A stretch of DNA of 64,000 nt from Mucilaginibacter xinganensis (GTDB taxonomy: Bacteria; Bacteroidota; Bacteroidia; Sphingobacteriales; Sphingobacteriaceae): assembly GCF_002257585.1 (NCBI RefSeq), contig NZ_CP022743.1, positions 2,852,001 through 2,916,000 of the forward strand, read 5' to 3'. Below are positions 25,661 through 34,948 of this stretch, piece by piece. The translations under genes were made by a program, and so were the position numbers. The notes under the pieces were generated by a model. The model saw only the letters and a program-made list of their open reading frames with translations. It searched no databases and had not been told where the DNA came from. Every line of letters begins with the position of its first letter. The stretch's first letter is position 1.

Positions 25661-26278
25661 TTAATTATTAAAAACGAGGTTCATATTGTCTTCGGAGAAC
25701 AACAGCACATTTTCTCCTTTTGTCTTTTCGACCAAAAAAAGGGCCGATTTATAATCCGCTTCCAGCACATCAACCCAACCGCAAATACATACTTTTAAAA
25801 TCTGCTCATCCAGCAGGTAATTTACTTGCTGTGTTATGAATTTAGCGTCAAAAGTTTCCTGTATAAAAAAAGCATGCTCACCTTTGAAATGGTTCCGGAT
25901 ACAAATTTCGCCTATCACGATGTTGGGCAGTGTGTAAACAAACAACGAAGGGCTGGCAATATCTTTTATTGTTTCAAAATACTTCAGGTCGTTATCAAGG
26001 CTTGAATTGGCATTCACCAAAACTACACCTATTTCTTCAGGTTGATAATTTTCTTTTTCAAAACCGTTCTGCAGTAATATTTCAGATGTGAGCCATCCCA
26101 GTTTGCTCAGGTTATCCATCTTATAAAATTTGGGATAGTTGAACTGAAAATGCTGGTAAACAGAAAGCAGAAACGCAGGCAGATCGGCACCGTGATTTTC
26201 AAACAGTTTTTTACTGTTTAAATACACCGTGTTTTTGCTGATCGTGCAGGCGGATGATATATAATTATTGTTGAACAA
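25661..26278 (-). CDS. Truncated ketosynthase-like protein without catalytic residues
   Basis: A 205-residue protein matching only the N-terminal half of a ketosynthase. VGVVLVNANSSLDNDLKY corresponds to the strand before the active site, and at the nucleophile position it reads FFIQETFDAKF, without cysteine. There is no C-terminal thiolase half. Its presence as an intact ORF within a tight operon (one base to the next gene) argues for a retained, non-catalytic role and not simple decay. Start is probably TTG at 26278; the next in-frame ATG would remove about 53 residues. Confidence 0.7.
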   Translation of the reverse strand: MFNNNYISSACTISKNTVYLNSKKLFENHGADLPAFLLSVYQHFQFNYPKFYKMDNLSKLGWLTSEILLQNGFEKENYQPEEIGVVLVNANSSLDNDLKYFETIKDIASPSLFVYTLPNIVIGEICIRNHFKGEHAFFIQETFDAKFITQQVNYLLDEQILKVCICGWVDVLEADYKSALFLVEKTKGENVLLFSEDNMNLVFNN

Positions 26279-26314
26279 TATTTTTTATATTAATAGTAGC
26301 TTCAAAAATATTTA

Positions 26315-27472
26315 TTATTTGCCAAATACCACAGCCGCATTACAACCGCCGAAGCCTGATGCTGTTTTCAAGAAATTAGTGGTATCTATATGCATAGGGG
26401 AGGTGCATACATTTACCGGGGTAGTTACTCCGGTTTTATCAAAACCTAAAGTTGGTATGATCCAATTTTCTTTCAATGAATGAATGGAAATAACAGATTC
26501 TATTAAGCCGGCGGCGCCCAGCGTGTGGCCGTAGTATCCTTTTAAACTATTTAACGGAACTGATTGCAGGCCGGTTAAGCCAATGGCATTAGCTTCCATC
26601 TCGTCGTTGTAAACCGTTGCGGTTCCATGGGCCGAAATAAAGCCGACATCGCCTGCGATTAAATTCGCATCCCTTAACGCTTGTTCAATAGCGTGACCAA
26701 GCTCTTTGCCTGTACGGGATGGGCCTGAAATGTGGTTGGCGTCGTTACTTACCGATCCGCCTTTAACTTTTATATTTTTTTTGAATTTTTTATTTGTGGA
26801 GAGCACAATGGCGGCCGCACCTTCACCCAAATTCAGCCCGTTACGATCTTTATCAAAAGGCTTACAAGCCTGAACACTCAGCGCCTGGAAAGACTGAAAA
26901 CCAGATACAATGAATCTGGAGATAACATCGGCCCCTACAATAACGGCTGTTTCATACCGAGCCGACCGTAACAGGCGCATACCGGTTATTATGGACATAA
27001 TGCCTGATATGCAAGCGTTTGATATAATGACAGGCCGATTACTAAAGCCAAAGTGTTTTGCCACCAGTTTTGCCGATGTAGTAAGAGCTACTCTGTTTTG
27101 AAGCTCCGAAGAATTGGTTTCGGTTTCAAGCAGGCTGATATTGCCCTTGGTGGTGGATATTATTAAAACTGTTTTTTTATCTTCAGGATCAATCCCGCTA
27201 AGGATTAATACATCAGATAGTGATGCAATAAGCAATTGTTCAAATTTTGTGTAACCATTACCGCAGGTAATGAATTGAGTATCTTTGCTAAATATGGAAG
27301 CAAATAATGGTGTTGGGGAAAGGCTGTCGTCATTATGAAGCTGTACCCCGGATACGTTATTTTTTAAATTTTGGAAATTCTCTGCGGTGGTTTTACCAAG
27401 CGGAGAATAAATATTATCTGCCACCACAAAAACATCCTGTTCACTTGCCCTGCTCATATCTTGTTTATTCAT
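26315..27472 (-). CDS. Beta-ketoacyl-ACP synthase, FabF-like (right operon, second active copy)
   Basis: A 385-residue ketosynthase with C154 (SNACISGIMSI), H282 (SAHGTATVYND) and H316 (SLKGYYGHTLGAAG), so probably active. I chose the ATG at 27472, which overlaps the previous stop by 8 bases (ATGAATAA); a TTG at 27481 would add three residues. Two active ketosynthases in one operon suggest distinct condensation steps, for example starter loading versus extension. Confidence 0.9.
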   Translation of the reverse strand: MNKQDMSRASEQDVFVVADNIYSPLGKTTAENFQNLKNNVSGVQLHNDDSLSPTPLFASIFSKDTQFITCGNGYTKFEQLLIASLSDVLILSGIDPEDKKTVLIISTTKGNISLLETETNSSELQNRVALTTSAKLVAKHFGFSNRPVIISNACISGIMSIITGMRLLRSARYETAVIVGADVISRFIVSGFQSFQALSVQACKPFDKDRNGLNLGEGAAAIVLSTNKKFKKNIKVKGGSVSNDANHISGPSRTGKELGHAIEQALRDANLIAGDVGFISAHGTATVYNDEMEANAIGLTGLQSVPLNSLKGYYGHTLGAAGLIESVISIHSLKENWIIPTLGFDKTGVTTPVNVCTSPMHIDTTNFLKTASGFGGCNAAVVFGK

Positions 27473-27887
27473 CGCCAACAAAAACTTTCATTTCGCATTG
27501 CGCCAATAAAATATCGTTATGCCAAACTTTACCTGAAAGTACGGTAACATTGAACACCTGGTTTTCTATGGCTATTTCGGTTTCTATTTCATCACCGTTT
27601 TTTGGTAAACCAAACACTTCAAAATCCTTTATCGCACCGATGTAGCCAACGGCTACAGGTTGGTTTGCGGCATTTGCCATATACCCCGATCGTAAGGCTG
27701 CTGTTTGCGCTATATTTTCCATAAGACCAGCTTCCTGGAAAATACCATTTTTTACAAAAACATTGTCTGCGGTTATCGTAAAACTGCTCCTGGTCTTGGT
27801 TTCATCAACGCTCAATAACCTGCTCACCATAACAAACGGCTGTTTTTGAGGGATTAAAGAAATAATATCATTAACGGGAAGCTCCAT
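27465..27887 (-). CDS. Hotdog-fold dehydratase-like protein (ApeP-like)
   Basis: A 140-residue hotdog protein. IPQKQPFVMVSRLLSVDE fits the FabZ start, but the central helix reads NGIFQEAGLMENIAQTAALRSG and lacks the canonical HFPG motif. Such divergent dehydratases recur in aryl polyene clusters. It may act as a heteromeric partner of the 23004-23384 dehydratase or use other residues. It is coupled to the following ketosynthase by an 8-base overlap. Confidence 0.72.
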   Translation of the reverse strand: MELPVNDIISLIPQKQPFVMVSRLLSVDETKTRSSFTITADNVFVKNGIFQEAGLMENIAQTAALRSGYMANAANQPVAVGYIGAIKDFEVFGLPKNGDEIETEIAIENQVFNVTVLSGKVWHNDILLAQCEMKVFVGDE

Positions 27888-27890
27888 ATA

Positions 27891-28619
27891 TCAGGAATAT
27901 AAGCCACCATTAACTGATAATACCTGCCCGGTTATGTACGCGGCTTCGGGCGATGCGAAAAAGGCAGCAGCGCTGGCAACCTCTTCAGGCAAACCAAAGC
28001 GCCTTGCCGGAATTATCATTTTTAATTCCTTTTCATCCAGGGCTTCAGTCATATCGGTTTTAATAAAACCCGGGGCAACCGCATTTACTGTGATACCCTG
28101 GCGCGCTATTTCCTGTGCCAATGCTTTTGTAGCTCCGATAACGCCCGCCTTTGCTGCTGAATAATTGGTTTGCCCTGCTAGTCCCTTCAAACCGGAGAGT
28201 GAAACTATATTGACAATCCGGCCATATTTGCGGGTGAGCATACCGTTTAATACCATGCGGGTAACGTAAAAAAAGCTATCCAAATTGGTCTTTAATACAT
28301 TATCCCACTGCTCTTCCGCCATCCACGCCATCAGGCTGTCATCACGGATGCCGGCGTTGTTTACCAGTACCTCAATGTACTTATCCTCGTTAGCTTCAAC
28401 CCAGGTGCCCAATATATTTTTTATTTGTTCTCTATCAGCAACGTCAAACGGCATTAATTCGCCATTACCACCGTTTTCCCTGATGGCCATAAGTGTTTTT
28501 GCAGCTTCTTCAGCATTGCTTTTATAATTTACCAGTACATAGTAGCCCGCGGCTGCCATTTTAATACAAATGGCCTTACCTATTCCCCGGGAACCGCCTG
28601 TTATTAATGCGCATTTCAT
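27891..28619 (-). CDS. 3-oxoacyl-ACP reductase, FabG-like SDR
   Basis: A 242-residue short-chain dehydrogenase. Cofactor motif TGGSRGIG at residues 7-14, structural NNAG, catalytic Ser-Tyr-Lys with NYSAAKAG (Tyr-x3-Lys). It would reduce the beta-keto group in each polyene cycle. The start overlaps the stop of the ammonia-lyase gene by 4 bases (ATGA). No enoyl reductase is found in this operon, which fits retention of conjugated double bonds. Confidence 0.92.
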   Translation of the reverse strand: MKCALITGGSRGIGKAICIKMAAAGYYVLVNYKSNAEEAAKTLMAIRENGGNGELMPFDVADREQIKNILGTWVEANEDKYIEVLVNNAGIRDDSLMAWMAEEQWDNVLKTNLDSFFYVTRMVLNGMLTRKYGRIVNIVSLSGLKGLAGQTNYSAAKAGVIGATKALAQEIARQGITVNAVAPGFIKTDMTEALDEKELKMIIPARRFGLPEEVASAAAFFASPEAAYITGQVLSVNGGLYS

Positions 28620-30166
28620 TTTGAAAATGAAGTTATATGATCTGTATTTTCAAGGAAGTCTTTAACCCTTGCAAGGTCTTTATATTTAGGAGCATCCTCA
28701 ATAAATTTAGGAAAAATCACCCTTACCTCTTCATATAATGATCTTGATATCGTCGATAACCTGTCTTTACATTCCAGGTAATCAATTGCCTGTAAAATGG
28801 TCATCAGGTGAATGCCAAGCACCTCGAAGGAGTTATCGATCACTCTTTTCGTCATCAGCGCTGCATTGCAGCCCATGCTCACAATGTCCTGGTTGTCATT
28901 GTTGTTAGGGATGCTGTGTACATACATTGGGAACGATAGTGTCTGATTTTCGGCAACAGTTGAGGTTGCTGTAAACTGCATACCCTGCATGCCAAAGTTA
29001 AGCCCAAGTACCCCCAGGTTTACAAACGGAGGCAGCTTTTGGTTCAGCTTGCTGTTAAGCAGGTAGTTTAACTGTCTCTCGGCCAGCATGGACACTCTTG
29101 TTATTGCAATTTTTAATTTATCCATTTCCAGCGAAACGTAATCGCCGTGGAAATTGCCACCGTGAAAAATGTTCTGATTTTCATGATCAATTACCGGATT
29201 GTCATTAACAGAGTTTAGCTCATTTACTACGGTATTTTCAACCTGGGCAATGGTATCGTAAACAGGACCTAAAATTTGCGTTACGCAACGCAGCGAATAG
29301 TATTCCTGTACTTTATCTTCAAATATCTCCTGGTCAAGATTATCCGGGTTATACAAATGTTCGGAGCGATCACGGATCATTTTGCTGTCCTTCAGTATCC
29401 CGCGCATCATCCCGGCTACCGCATTTTGGCCTTTATGGCGTTTTACTACATTTAATTCGTGCGAATAGTGGTCATCAAAAGCCTCGACTATCTCGTTAAT
29501 CATCGCTGAAAATAAAACAGACCAGTTTAACAATTTTTTTGCCTGGATGATATTAAGCATGCCAATACCCGTCATAGCTGACGTGCCGTTTAAAATAGCT
29601 AAACCTTCGCGGATATGGATAGAAAGGGGGTTAATATTGAATTTAGTAAAGATGTCCATCGTAGGATGTACAGCATCTTCAAATATAACTTCGCCTTCGC
29701 CAATTAAAACCAAACCGAGGTGCGCCAGCTGAACCAAATCACCACTTGCGCCTACGCCACCATGTTCATAAATACAGGGAGCAATGTTGTTATTGATCAA
29801 TTCTTTTAAAAGCTCAACAACATCGGTATGCACGCCGGAGTACGCTTGCATGAAGCTGTTGAGGCGGGCAATCATAAGGGCTTTAGAAAGCTGGGCCGTC
29901 ATTAATTTACCACTGCCCGATGAATGGCTGCGGATAAGATTGTATTGCAGCTGTAAGATATTTTCTTCGTTTACCTTGTACTGTGCCATTGGGCCAAAAC
30001 CGGTGTTTATGCCGTATATGAGCTTGTTTGACGAAAACTGCTTTAGGAATTCAAAGTTGGTGTTGATCTTTTTTAAAGCTGCCGCATCTAAAGCAACTTC
30101 TTTTTGTTTAAATATCAGTTCAGAAAAATCATTTAAAGAAAGCGCACTTTGTCCAATTTGTATCAT
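28616..30166 (-). CDS. MIO-dependent aromatic amino acid ammonia-lyase, probably tyrosine ammonia-lyase
   Basis: A 516-residue HAL/PAL/TAL-family enzyme. The MIO cofactor forms from A140-S141-G142 in GGVGASGDLVQLAHL; Y51 in YGINTGFGP is the conserved active-site tyrosine. The sequence follows the known F. johnsoniae TAL closely by eye (LIRSHSSG, GGNFHGDYVSLEMDKLKI, VHSIPNNNDNQDIVSMG). The expected reaction is tyrosine to 4-coumarate plus ammonia, giving the aryl starter of flexirubins. The SH pair in RSHSSG also occurs in histidine lyases, so substrate is inferred from family and context. The true start is the ATG at 30166, two codons after a TTG. First gene of the right operon. Confidence 0.88.
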   Translation of the reverse strand: MIQIGQSALSLNDFSELIFKQKEVALDAAALKKINTNFEFLKQFSSNKLIYGINTGFGPMAQYKVNEENILQLQYNLIRSHSSGSGKLMTAQLSKALMIARLNSFMQAYSGVHTDVVELLKELINNNIAPCIYEHGGVGASGDLVQLAHLGLVLIGEGEVIFEDAVHPTMDIFTKFNINPLSIHIREGLAILNGTSAMTGIGMLNIIQAKKLLNWSVLFSAMINEIVEAFDDHYSHELNVVKRHKGQNAVAGMMRGILKDSKMIRDRSEHLYNPDNLDQEIFEDKVQEYYSLRCVTQILGPVYDTIAQVENTVVNELNSVNDNPVIDHENQNIFHGGNFHGDYVSLEMDKLKIAITRVSMLAERQLNYLLNSKLNQKLPPFVNLGVLGLNFGMQGMQFTATSTVAENQTLSFPMYVHSIPNNNDNQDIVSMGCNAALMTKRVIDNSFEVLGIHLMTILQAIDYLECKDRLSTISRSLYEEVRVIFPKFIEDAPKYKDLARVKDFLENTDHITSFSK

Positions 30167-30341
30167 GGGCAAAAAATATTTGTTTTACCAGGGTGAATAA
30201 TAATCCGCTAAAGTATGAAATATATATAAAATGGATCAATTAAACTGTAATAACCTGATAGCTAATTTGCCAGGATAAGATTTGCTTTTAGGTTAGGTTT
30301 GCCGCTTCCTACCCTCTATTTAAACTAATCTTCAAAATTCT

Positions 30342-30349
30342 TATCTTTG
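30342..30349 (+). promoter_or_regulatory. -7 promoter box of mtaB
   Basis: TATCTTTG, an exact TAnnTTTG, nine bases ahead of the mtaB ATG. Expected transcription start is about 30356. No clear -33 TTG at standard spacing. Confidence 0.4.
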
Positions 30350-30358
30350 CGCTTTGAA

Positions 30359-31678
30359 ATGAATAAGAAAGTAGCTTTTTATACCCTTGGATGTAAGCTG
30401 AATTACTCAGAGACATCAAGTATTGGCCGACAGTTTAACCAGGCTGGGTTCAACACGGTTGAGTTTACAGATACACCTGATGTATTTGTGATCAATACGT
30501 GTTCGGTAACGGACAATGCGGATAAAAAGTGCAAAAAAGTGGTTAAGGAAGCACTCAGGATCTCACCTAACGCTTACATCACTATTGTTGGCTGCTACGC
30601 CCAGTTAAAGCCAAAGGAAATAGCCGAAATACCGGGCGTTGATATGGTTTTGGGTGCTGCAGAAAAATTTCAGATAATTGATTATATCACTGATCTGACA
30701 AAAAAAGATAAGGCCGTAGTTTACAATCAGCCCGTTTCCGAAGCAAAGGATTTTGTTGCCGGCTTCTCAATAGGCGATCGTACCCGTACTTTTTTGAAGG
30801 TACAGGACGGATGCGACTATTCCTGTACTTTTTGCACCATTCCCTTAGCCCGCGGCAACAGCCGGAGCGATACGATTGAACACGTAATTGAACAGGCTAA
30901 TGAAATTGCAGCGTCGGGTGTAAAAGAGATTGTGTTAACCGGGGTAAACTTGGGTGACTTCGGGATAAGGGATGGGCAGCGCCAGGATAAGTTTTTTGAT
31001 TTGGTTAAAGCGCTGGATGAAGTGGAAGGGATCAACAGGTTTCGTATTTCATCTATCGAACCCAATTTACTAAGCGATGAAATTATTGAGTTTGTTGCTC
31101 AATCAAAACGTTTTGTACCGCACTTTCACATTCCGTTACAATCGGGTTCCGATAAGATATTAGGCCTTATGCGCCGCAGGTATAAACGCGATTTATACGT
31201 TAGCAGGGTGGCAAAAATTAAGCAACTTATGCCGCACTGTTGTATAGGGGTTGACGTGATTGTTGGCTTTCCGGGAGAGACGCGGGACGATTTTATTGAT
31301 ACTTACGATTTCTTAAACGAACTTGATATTTCATACCTGCACGTTTTTACGTATTCAGAAAGAGAAAATACACTTGCAAGCGAGATGAGTGGGGTAGTGC
31401 CGGGTTCAACACGTGCTGAAAGAAGTAAAATGCTGCATATACTGTCTGACAAAAAACGCCGGATATTTTATGAAAGCCAGCTGGGAAAGACAGACGAAGT
31501 ACTATTTGAAGGCGATATTAAAGACGGGTTTATGCATGGCTTTACCCGTAACTACGTTAAAATAAAAACGGCCTATGATCCGTTACTTGTAAACGAATTA
31601 AAATCAGTGCAGTTAACAAAAATATCACCTGATGGTGATGTTGAAATTACTGAAAGCGAAGAAATATTAGCTCATTAA
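30359..31678 (+). CDS. mtaB: tRNA t6A37 methylthiotransferase MtaB
   Basis: A 439-residue radical-SAM methylthiotransferase that converts t6A37 to ms2t6A37 in tRNAs. The N-terminal UPF0004 domain begins KVAFYTLGCKLNYSE and has cluster cysteines in NTCSVTDNA and VGCYAQ. The radical-SAM motif is DYSCTFCTIP. A C-terminal TRAM-like tail follows. The TGCKLN signature distinguishes MtaB from MiaB and RimO. Start taken as the ATG at 30359; an in-frame TTG at 30347 overlaps the promoter box. Confidence 0.93.
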   Translation: MNKKVAFYTLGCKLNYSETSSIGRQFNQAGFNTVEFTDTPDVFVINTCSVTDNADKKCKKVVKEALRISPNAYITIVGCYAQLKPKEIAEIPGVDMVLGAAEKFQIIDYITDLTKKDKAVVYNQPVSEAKDFVAGFSIGDRTRTFLKVQDGCDYSCTFCTIPLARGNSRSDTIEHVIEQANEIAASGVKEIVLTGVNLGDFGIRDGQRQDKFFDLVKALDEVEGINRFRISSIEPNLLSDEIIEFVAQSKRFVPHFHIPLQSGSDKILGLMRRRYKRDLYVSRVAKIKQLMPHCCIGVDVIVGFPGETRDDFIDTYDFLNELDISYLHVFTYSERENTLASEMSGVVPGSTRAERSKMLHILSDKKRRIFYESQLGKTDEVLFEGDIKDGFMHGFTRNYVKIKTAYDPLLVNELKSVQLTKISPDGDVEITESEEILAH

Positions 31679-31705
31679 CGCTATCTTGGCCTCAAATTAT
31701 TAACA

Positions 31706-32869
31706 ATGTTTCCAACTATTTCTTCCCTTATCCAATACCTTACAGGGCTCGATATACCGCTGCCAGTACAAACATTTGGTTTTTTTGTGGCTATTGCATT
31801 TATGGGAGGATATTGGGCCTTTACGCAGGAATTTAATCGTAAAGAAAAATTAGGACAGATTCATTCGTTCGAAAGAACTGTTACAGTAGGTGCCCGTGCA
31901 TCATTTGCTGAATTGCTTGGGAATGGTATTTTTGGGTTTGTGCTTGGGTATAAAATTCTAGACTCAATTTTTCATTATCAGTCATTAATTGATAACCCCC
32001 AGGATTTTATATTATCTGCCAGGGGGAACTGGATCGGCGGGATAATTGGAGCTGCCAGCTTTGCCTATTGGGCATATTACGAAAGTAAAAAACAAGAGCT
32101 ACCCGAACCTAAGAAACAGCAAGTTACTGTACACCCAAGTGAATTAATGGGTAGTATGTTACTGTGGGCAGCTATTTGCGGTTTTGCCGGCGCCAAACTA
32201 TTTAACGCGCTGGAAAACTGGGGCGAGTTTATGAAAGATCCGGTTGGTATGCTGATAGGCTTTAGCGGACTTACGTTTTATGGTGGATTAATTTGTGGCG
32301 GAGCTGCAGTACTATATATTGCCCGTAAAAATGGGATTAAGCCATTGGATATGCTTGATATTGGCGGACCGGGAATGATGCTGGCCTATGGATTGGGCAG
32401 AATTGGCTGCCATATGTCTGGCGATGGCGATTGGGGCCGTCCCATTATAGAACCAAAACCTCACTTGCTCAGCTGGATGCCCGACTGGATGTGGGGATTT
32501 AAATTTCCTCACAACGTTAACAACGAAGGGATTGTTATTCCTGGCTACATCGGTAAATTTAATCACGAGCTGCCCGTTCCGGTGTCTCCGACCTCGTTTT
32601 ATGAATCCGTTATCTGTATCCTTTTGTTCTTCTTTTTATGGAGCATCCGCGATAAAATAAAGATGCCGGGGGTTATGTTCGGCATTTATATGATATTGGC
32701 GGGTGCTGAGCGCTTTTTTATTGAGTTGATCCGGGTAAATACATTGTACCATGTTGCAGGCATCAGTTTTACACAAGCAGAAATGATTTCGGTTTTGATG
32801 GTGCTGGGTGGCAGTGCTTTAATCTTTAACGGTTTTAAAAACAATAAGACACTTAAGATAAATGGCTGA
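31706..32869 (+). CDS. lgt: Prolipoprotein diacylglyceryl transferase
   Basis: A 387-residue polytopic membrane enzyme that adds diacylglycerol to the lipobox cysteine of prolipoproteins. The Lgt signature appears as [17 protein letters not shown], and a later conserved arginine block is [11 protein letters not shown]. It is longer than the E. coli enzyme (291 residues), as is common in Bacteroidota, with an inserted loop after the signature. Several lipoproteins in this window would be substrates. It overlaps the GtrA-like gene by 8 bases. Confidence 0.92.
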   Translation: MFPTISSLIQYLTGLDIPLPVQTFGFFVAIAFMGGYWAFTQEFNRKEKLGQIHSFERTVTVGARASFAELLGNGIFGFVLGYKILDSIFHYQSLIDNPQDFILSARGNWIGGIIGAASFAYWAYYESKKQELPEPKKQQVTVHPSELMGSMLLWAAICGFAGAKLFNALENWGEFMKDPVGMLIGFSGLTFYGGLICGGAAVLYIARKNGIKPLDMLDIGGPGMMLAYGLGRIGCHMSGDGDWGRPIIEPKPHLLSWMPDWMWGFKFPHNVNNEGIVIPGYIGKFNHELPVPVSPTSFYESVICILLFFFLWSIRDKIKMPGVMFGIYMILAGAERFFIELIRVNTLYHVAGISFTQAEMISVLMVLGGSALIFNGFKNNKTLKING

Positions 32870-33329
32870 AATAAACCTCGGTAATAAACTGTTAGATAAC
32901 CATGTTATAAGGTTTGTATGTTCTGCAGGGGTTGGTTTTTTGGTTGATATTTCAGCTTTTTATTTGTTTTACCATAATTTTCTGGTACAAAAAACATACA
33001 ATATATTTTCACTGACAGTCCGTAACTCTACGCTGTCGTTGGCGATATCATTCTTTATGGGGGTAGTGGTTAACTTTATAATAACCAAATATTTTGTATT
33101 TGCGCAATCAAAATCGTCCGCATACCAGCAATTTTTCAGGTTTATATTGGTTGCTTTTGTTGGTTTTTTTGCAAACCTTGTGATCCTGAAACTATTTATC
33201 CAGGACCTCCGGATGTATCCACCGGTTGCCAGGCCCCTGGCTGCTTTAAGTTTATTTTTTGCAAGCTATTTTATTCATAAGTTTTTTTCTTTTAGTTTAT
33301 CATTAAGGCATCAATCAAACGCTAAATAA
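32862..33329 (+). CDS. GtrA-like family membrane protein
   Basis: A 155-residue protein with four hydrophobic helices and the GtrA start pattern [18 protein letters not shown], then [11 protein letters not shown]. GtrA-type proteins are thought to help flip lipid-linked sugars for surface glycan modification. Coupled to lgt by overlap; no glycosyltransferase is adjacent. Confidence 0.85.
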   Translation: MAEINLGNKLLDNHVIRFVCSAGVGFLVDISAFYLFYHNFLVQKTYNIFSLTVRNSTLSLAISFFMGVVVNFIITKYFVFAQSKSSAYQQFFRFILVAFVGFFANLVILKLFIQDLRMYPPVARPLAALSLFFASYFIHKFFSFSLSLRHQSNAK

Positions 33330-33393
33330 ATCAAATATTCAAGCTGATTTTAACCTTTTCGTTTAAAGGTGATGCCATTGTTTTAATAAGTAT

Positions 33394-34185
33394 ATGGAAT
33401 TAGATCATATCGTAAAAAGCGTAATTGAAATTTCAAAAGAAGCAGGTAGTTTTATAAGGGAGCAAAGAAAAACCTTTAGTCCTGATAAAATTGAATTTAA
33501 AGGCCTGAACGACCTGGTGTCGTACGTTGACAAAACTGCCGAAGAGAAAATTGTAGCCGGGCTGCAATTGGTGCTGCCGGAAGCAGGTTTTATAACAGAA
33601 GAAAAAACAATTAATAAAATTGGTGAACGCTATAATTGGATCATTGATCCGCTGGATGGCACTACAAATTTTATACACGGTCTGCCGGTTTATTCGGTAA
33701 GTATTGCGCTCCGGGAATTTGATGAGCTGGTCTTGGGTGTGGTTTATGAAGTTAACCAGGATGAATGCTTTTACGCATGGAAAGACTCACCTGCCTATTT
33801 AAATGGTGTTGAAATTCATGTAAGTAAATCTGCTACAATTAGCGAAAGTTTATTGGCTACAGGGTTCCCTTACCATGATTTTACAAAGCAGGGGGCTTAC
33901 ATTAGTCTTTTTTCCGAATTAATGAAAAGTTGTCACGGTTTAAGGCGGTTAGGATCGGCGGCGGTTGATCTTGCTTACACTGCGTGCGGCAGGTTTGACG
34001 CTTTTTACGAATACAATCTCAACCCATGGGATGTTGCCGCCGGCGTGGTGATTGTGAGGCAGGCAGGTGGCGATGTCAAGAATTTTAAAGGGGGAGAAGA
34101 AGTACTGGACTCACGCGAGTTACTGGCTACCAATGGGAAAATAACTGCGGAGATGCTGAGTACTATCGACAAATATTTTAAGTAG
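33394..34185 (+). CDS. Inositol monophosphatase family protein
   Basis: A 263-residue Mg-dependent phosphatase. Metal-site motifs are EEKT in the first third, WIIDPLDGTTNFIHG, and NPWDVAAGVVIVRQAGG near the C-terminus. The family covers inositol-1-phosphatase (SuhB), nucleotide and sugar phosphatases; the physiological substrate is not readable. Stand-alone, convergent with the NifU gene. Confidence 0.9.
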   Translation: MELDHIVKSVIEISKEAGSFIREQRKTFSPDKIEFKGLNDLVSYVDKTAEEKIVAGLQLVLPEAGFITEEKTINKIGERYNWIIDPLDGTTNFIHGLPVYSVSIALREFDELVLGVVYEVNQDECFYAWKDSPAYLNGVEIHVSKSATISESLLATGFPYHDFTKQGAYISLFSELMKSCHGLRRLGSAAVDLAYTACGRFDAFYEYNLNPWDVAAGVVIVRQAGGDVKNFKGGEEVLDSRELLATNGKITAEMLSTIDKYFK

Positions 34186-34195
34186 GCGCTATTTT

Positions 34196-34243
34196 CCTGA
34201 ATTACATCCGGTTAAAATGGTGTAAACTTGGATGTAATCCAGG
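34196..34243. terminator. Hairpin between convergent genes
   Basis: Arms CCTGAATTACATCC (34196-34209) and GGATGTAATCCAGG (34230-34243) pair over 14 bases with one mismatch, loop of 20. It sits between convergent stops at 34185 and 34254. It could act as a bidirectional end-of-transcript structure, though no long U-tract follows on either strand. Confidence 0.4.
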
Positions 34244-34253
34244 AATAGATTTA

Positions 34254-34805
34254 TTATAATGCTTCAGAAACCACTTCAGTAACTTCCGGAACCATACGTT
34301 TCAATAAGTTTTCGATGCCGGCTTTTAGGGTTACGGTAGACGACGGACAGCCGCTGCATGACCCACGCAATTCAACCGTTACTACACCCCCGTCAAAAGA
34401 TTTATAGGTTATTGCACCGCCATCCTGTTCAACTGCCGGGCGAACGTAGTCGTGTAATATTTGCTGGATTTTCACCTCAGTTTCCGAGCCTTCAAAATCA
34501 CCTGCTTCTGCCTGTTCTTCATCCTGGACTTTAAGTTCTGATTCAACTGCACCTTTTACAAACTCTTTCAGTATCGGTAAAATATCTTCCCAGTTGTCGT
34601 TTTCAAATTTGGTTATGGTAACAAAATTACTGGCGAAAAATACACCGTTAACAAAAGAGAACTTGAAAAGCTCTTTTGCAAAAGGTGATTTTTCAGCACT
34701 TTGTTTTGTTGCAAAGTCAACGCTGCCGTTTATCAGCAACTTGTTCACAATAAACTTTGTGGTTGCCGGATTGGGTGTTGATTCTGTATATACGTTGATA
34801 TTCAT
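34254..34805 (-). CDS. NifU-family Fe-S scaffold/carrier (Nfu type)
   Basis: A 183-residue two-domain protein. The N-terminal Nfu domain (residues 1-90) starts NVYTESTPNPATTKFIVN; an acidic linker (about 92-110) leads to the NifU C-terminal domain with the Fe-S binding pair C150-SG-C153 (GSCSGCPSSTVTLKAG). It carries Fe-S clusters to target enzymes, of which MtaB and MqnE in this window are plausible clients. Monocistronic. Confidence 0.92.
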   Translation of the reverse strand: MNINVYTESTPNPATTKFIVNKLLINGSVDFATKQSAEKSPFAKELFKFSFVNGVFFASNFVTITKFENDNWEDILPILKEFVKGAVESELKVQDEEQAEAGDFEGSETEVKIQQILHDYVRPAVEQDGGAITYKSFDGGVVTVELRGSCSGCPSSTVTLKAGIENLLKRMVPEVTEVVSEAL

Positions 34806-34948
34806 CTTATTTTTAATTAGTCTTAAGTAAACAAATTTAAGCAGCTTTTTGATTTATGCGTACTTATTAAATTGTTATGACCCGTTGGTGACTTTTAGAA
34901 CAAATGCAGAAAAACTTTGGTCTTTTCGCCTTTAACCTTTCGCTAAAC

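Noticed and set aside
28616..30166. Calling the ammonia-lyase a histidine ammonia-lyase of histidine breakdown
   Set aside because: No hut genes nearby; the sequence follows F. johnsoniae TAL closely and lies in a pigment cluster.
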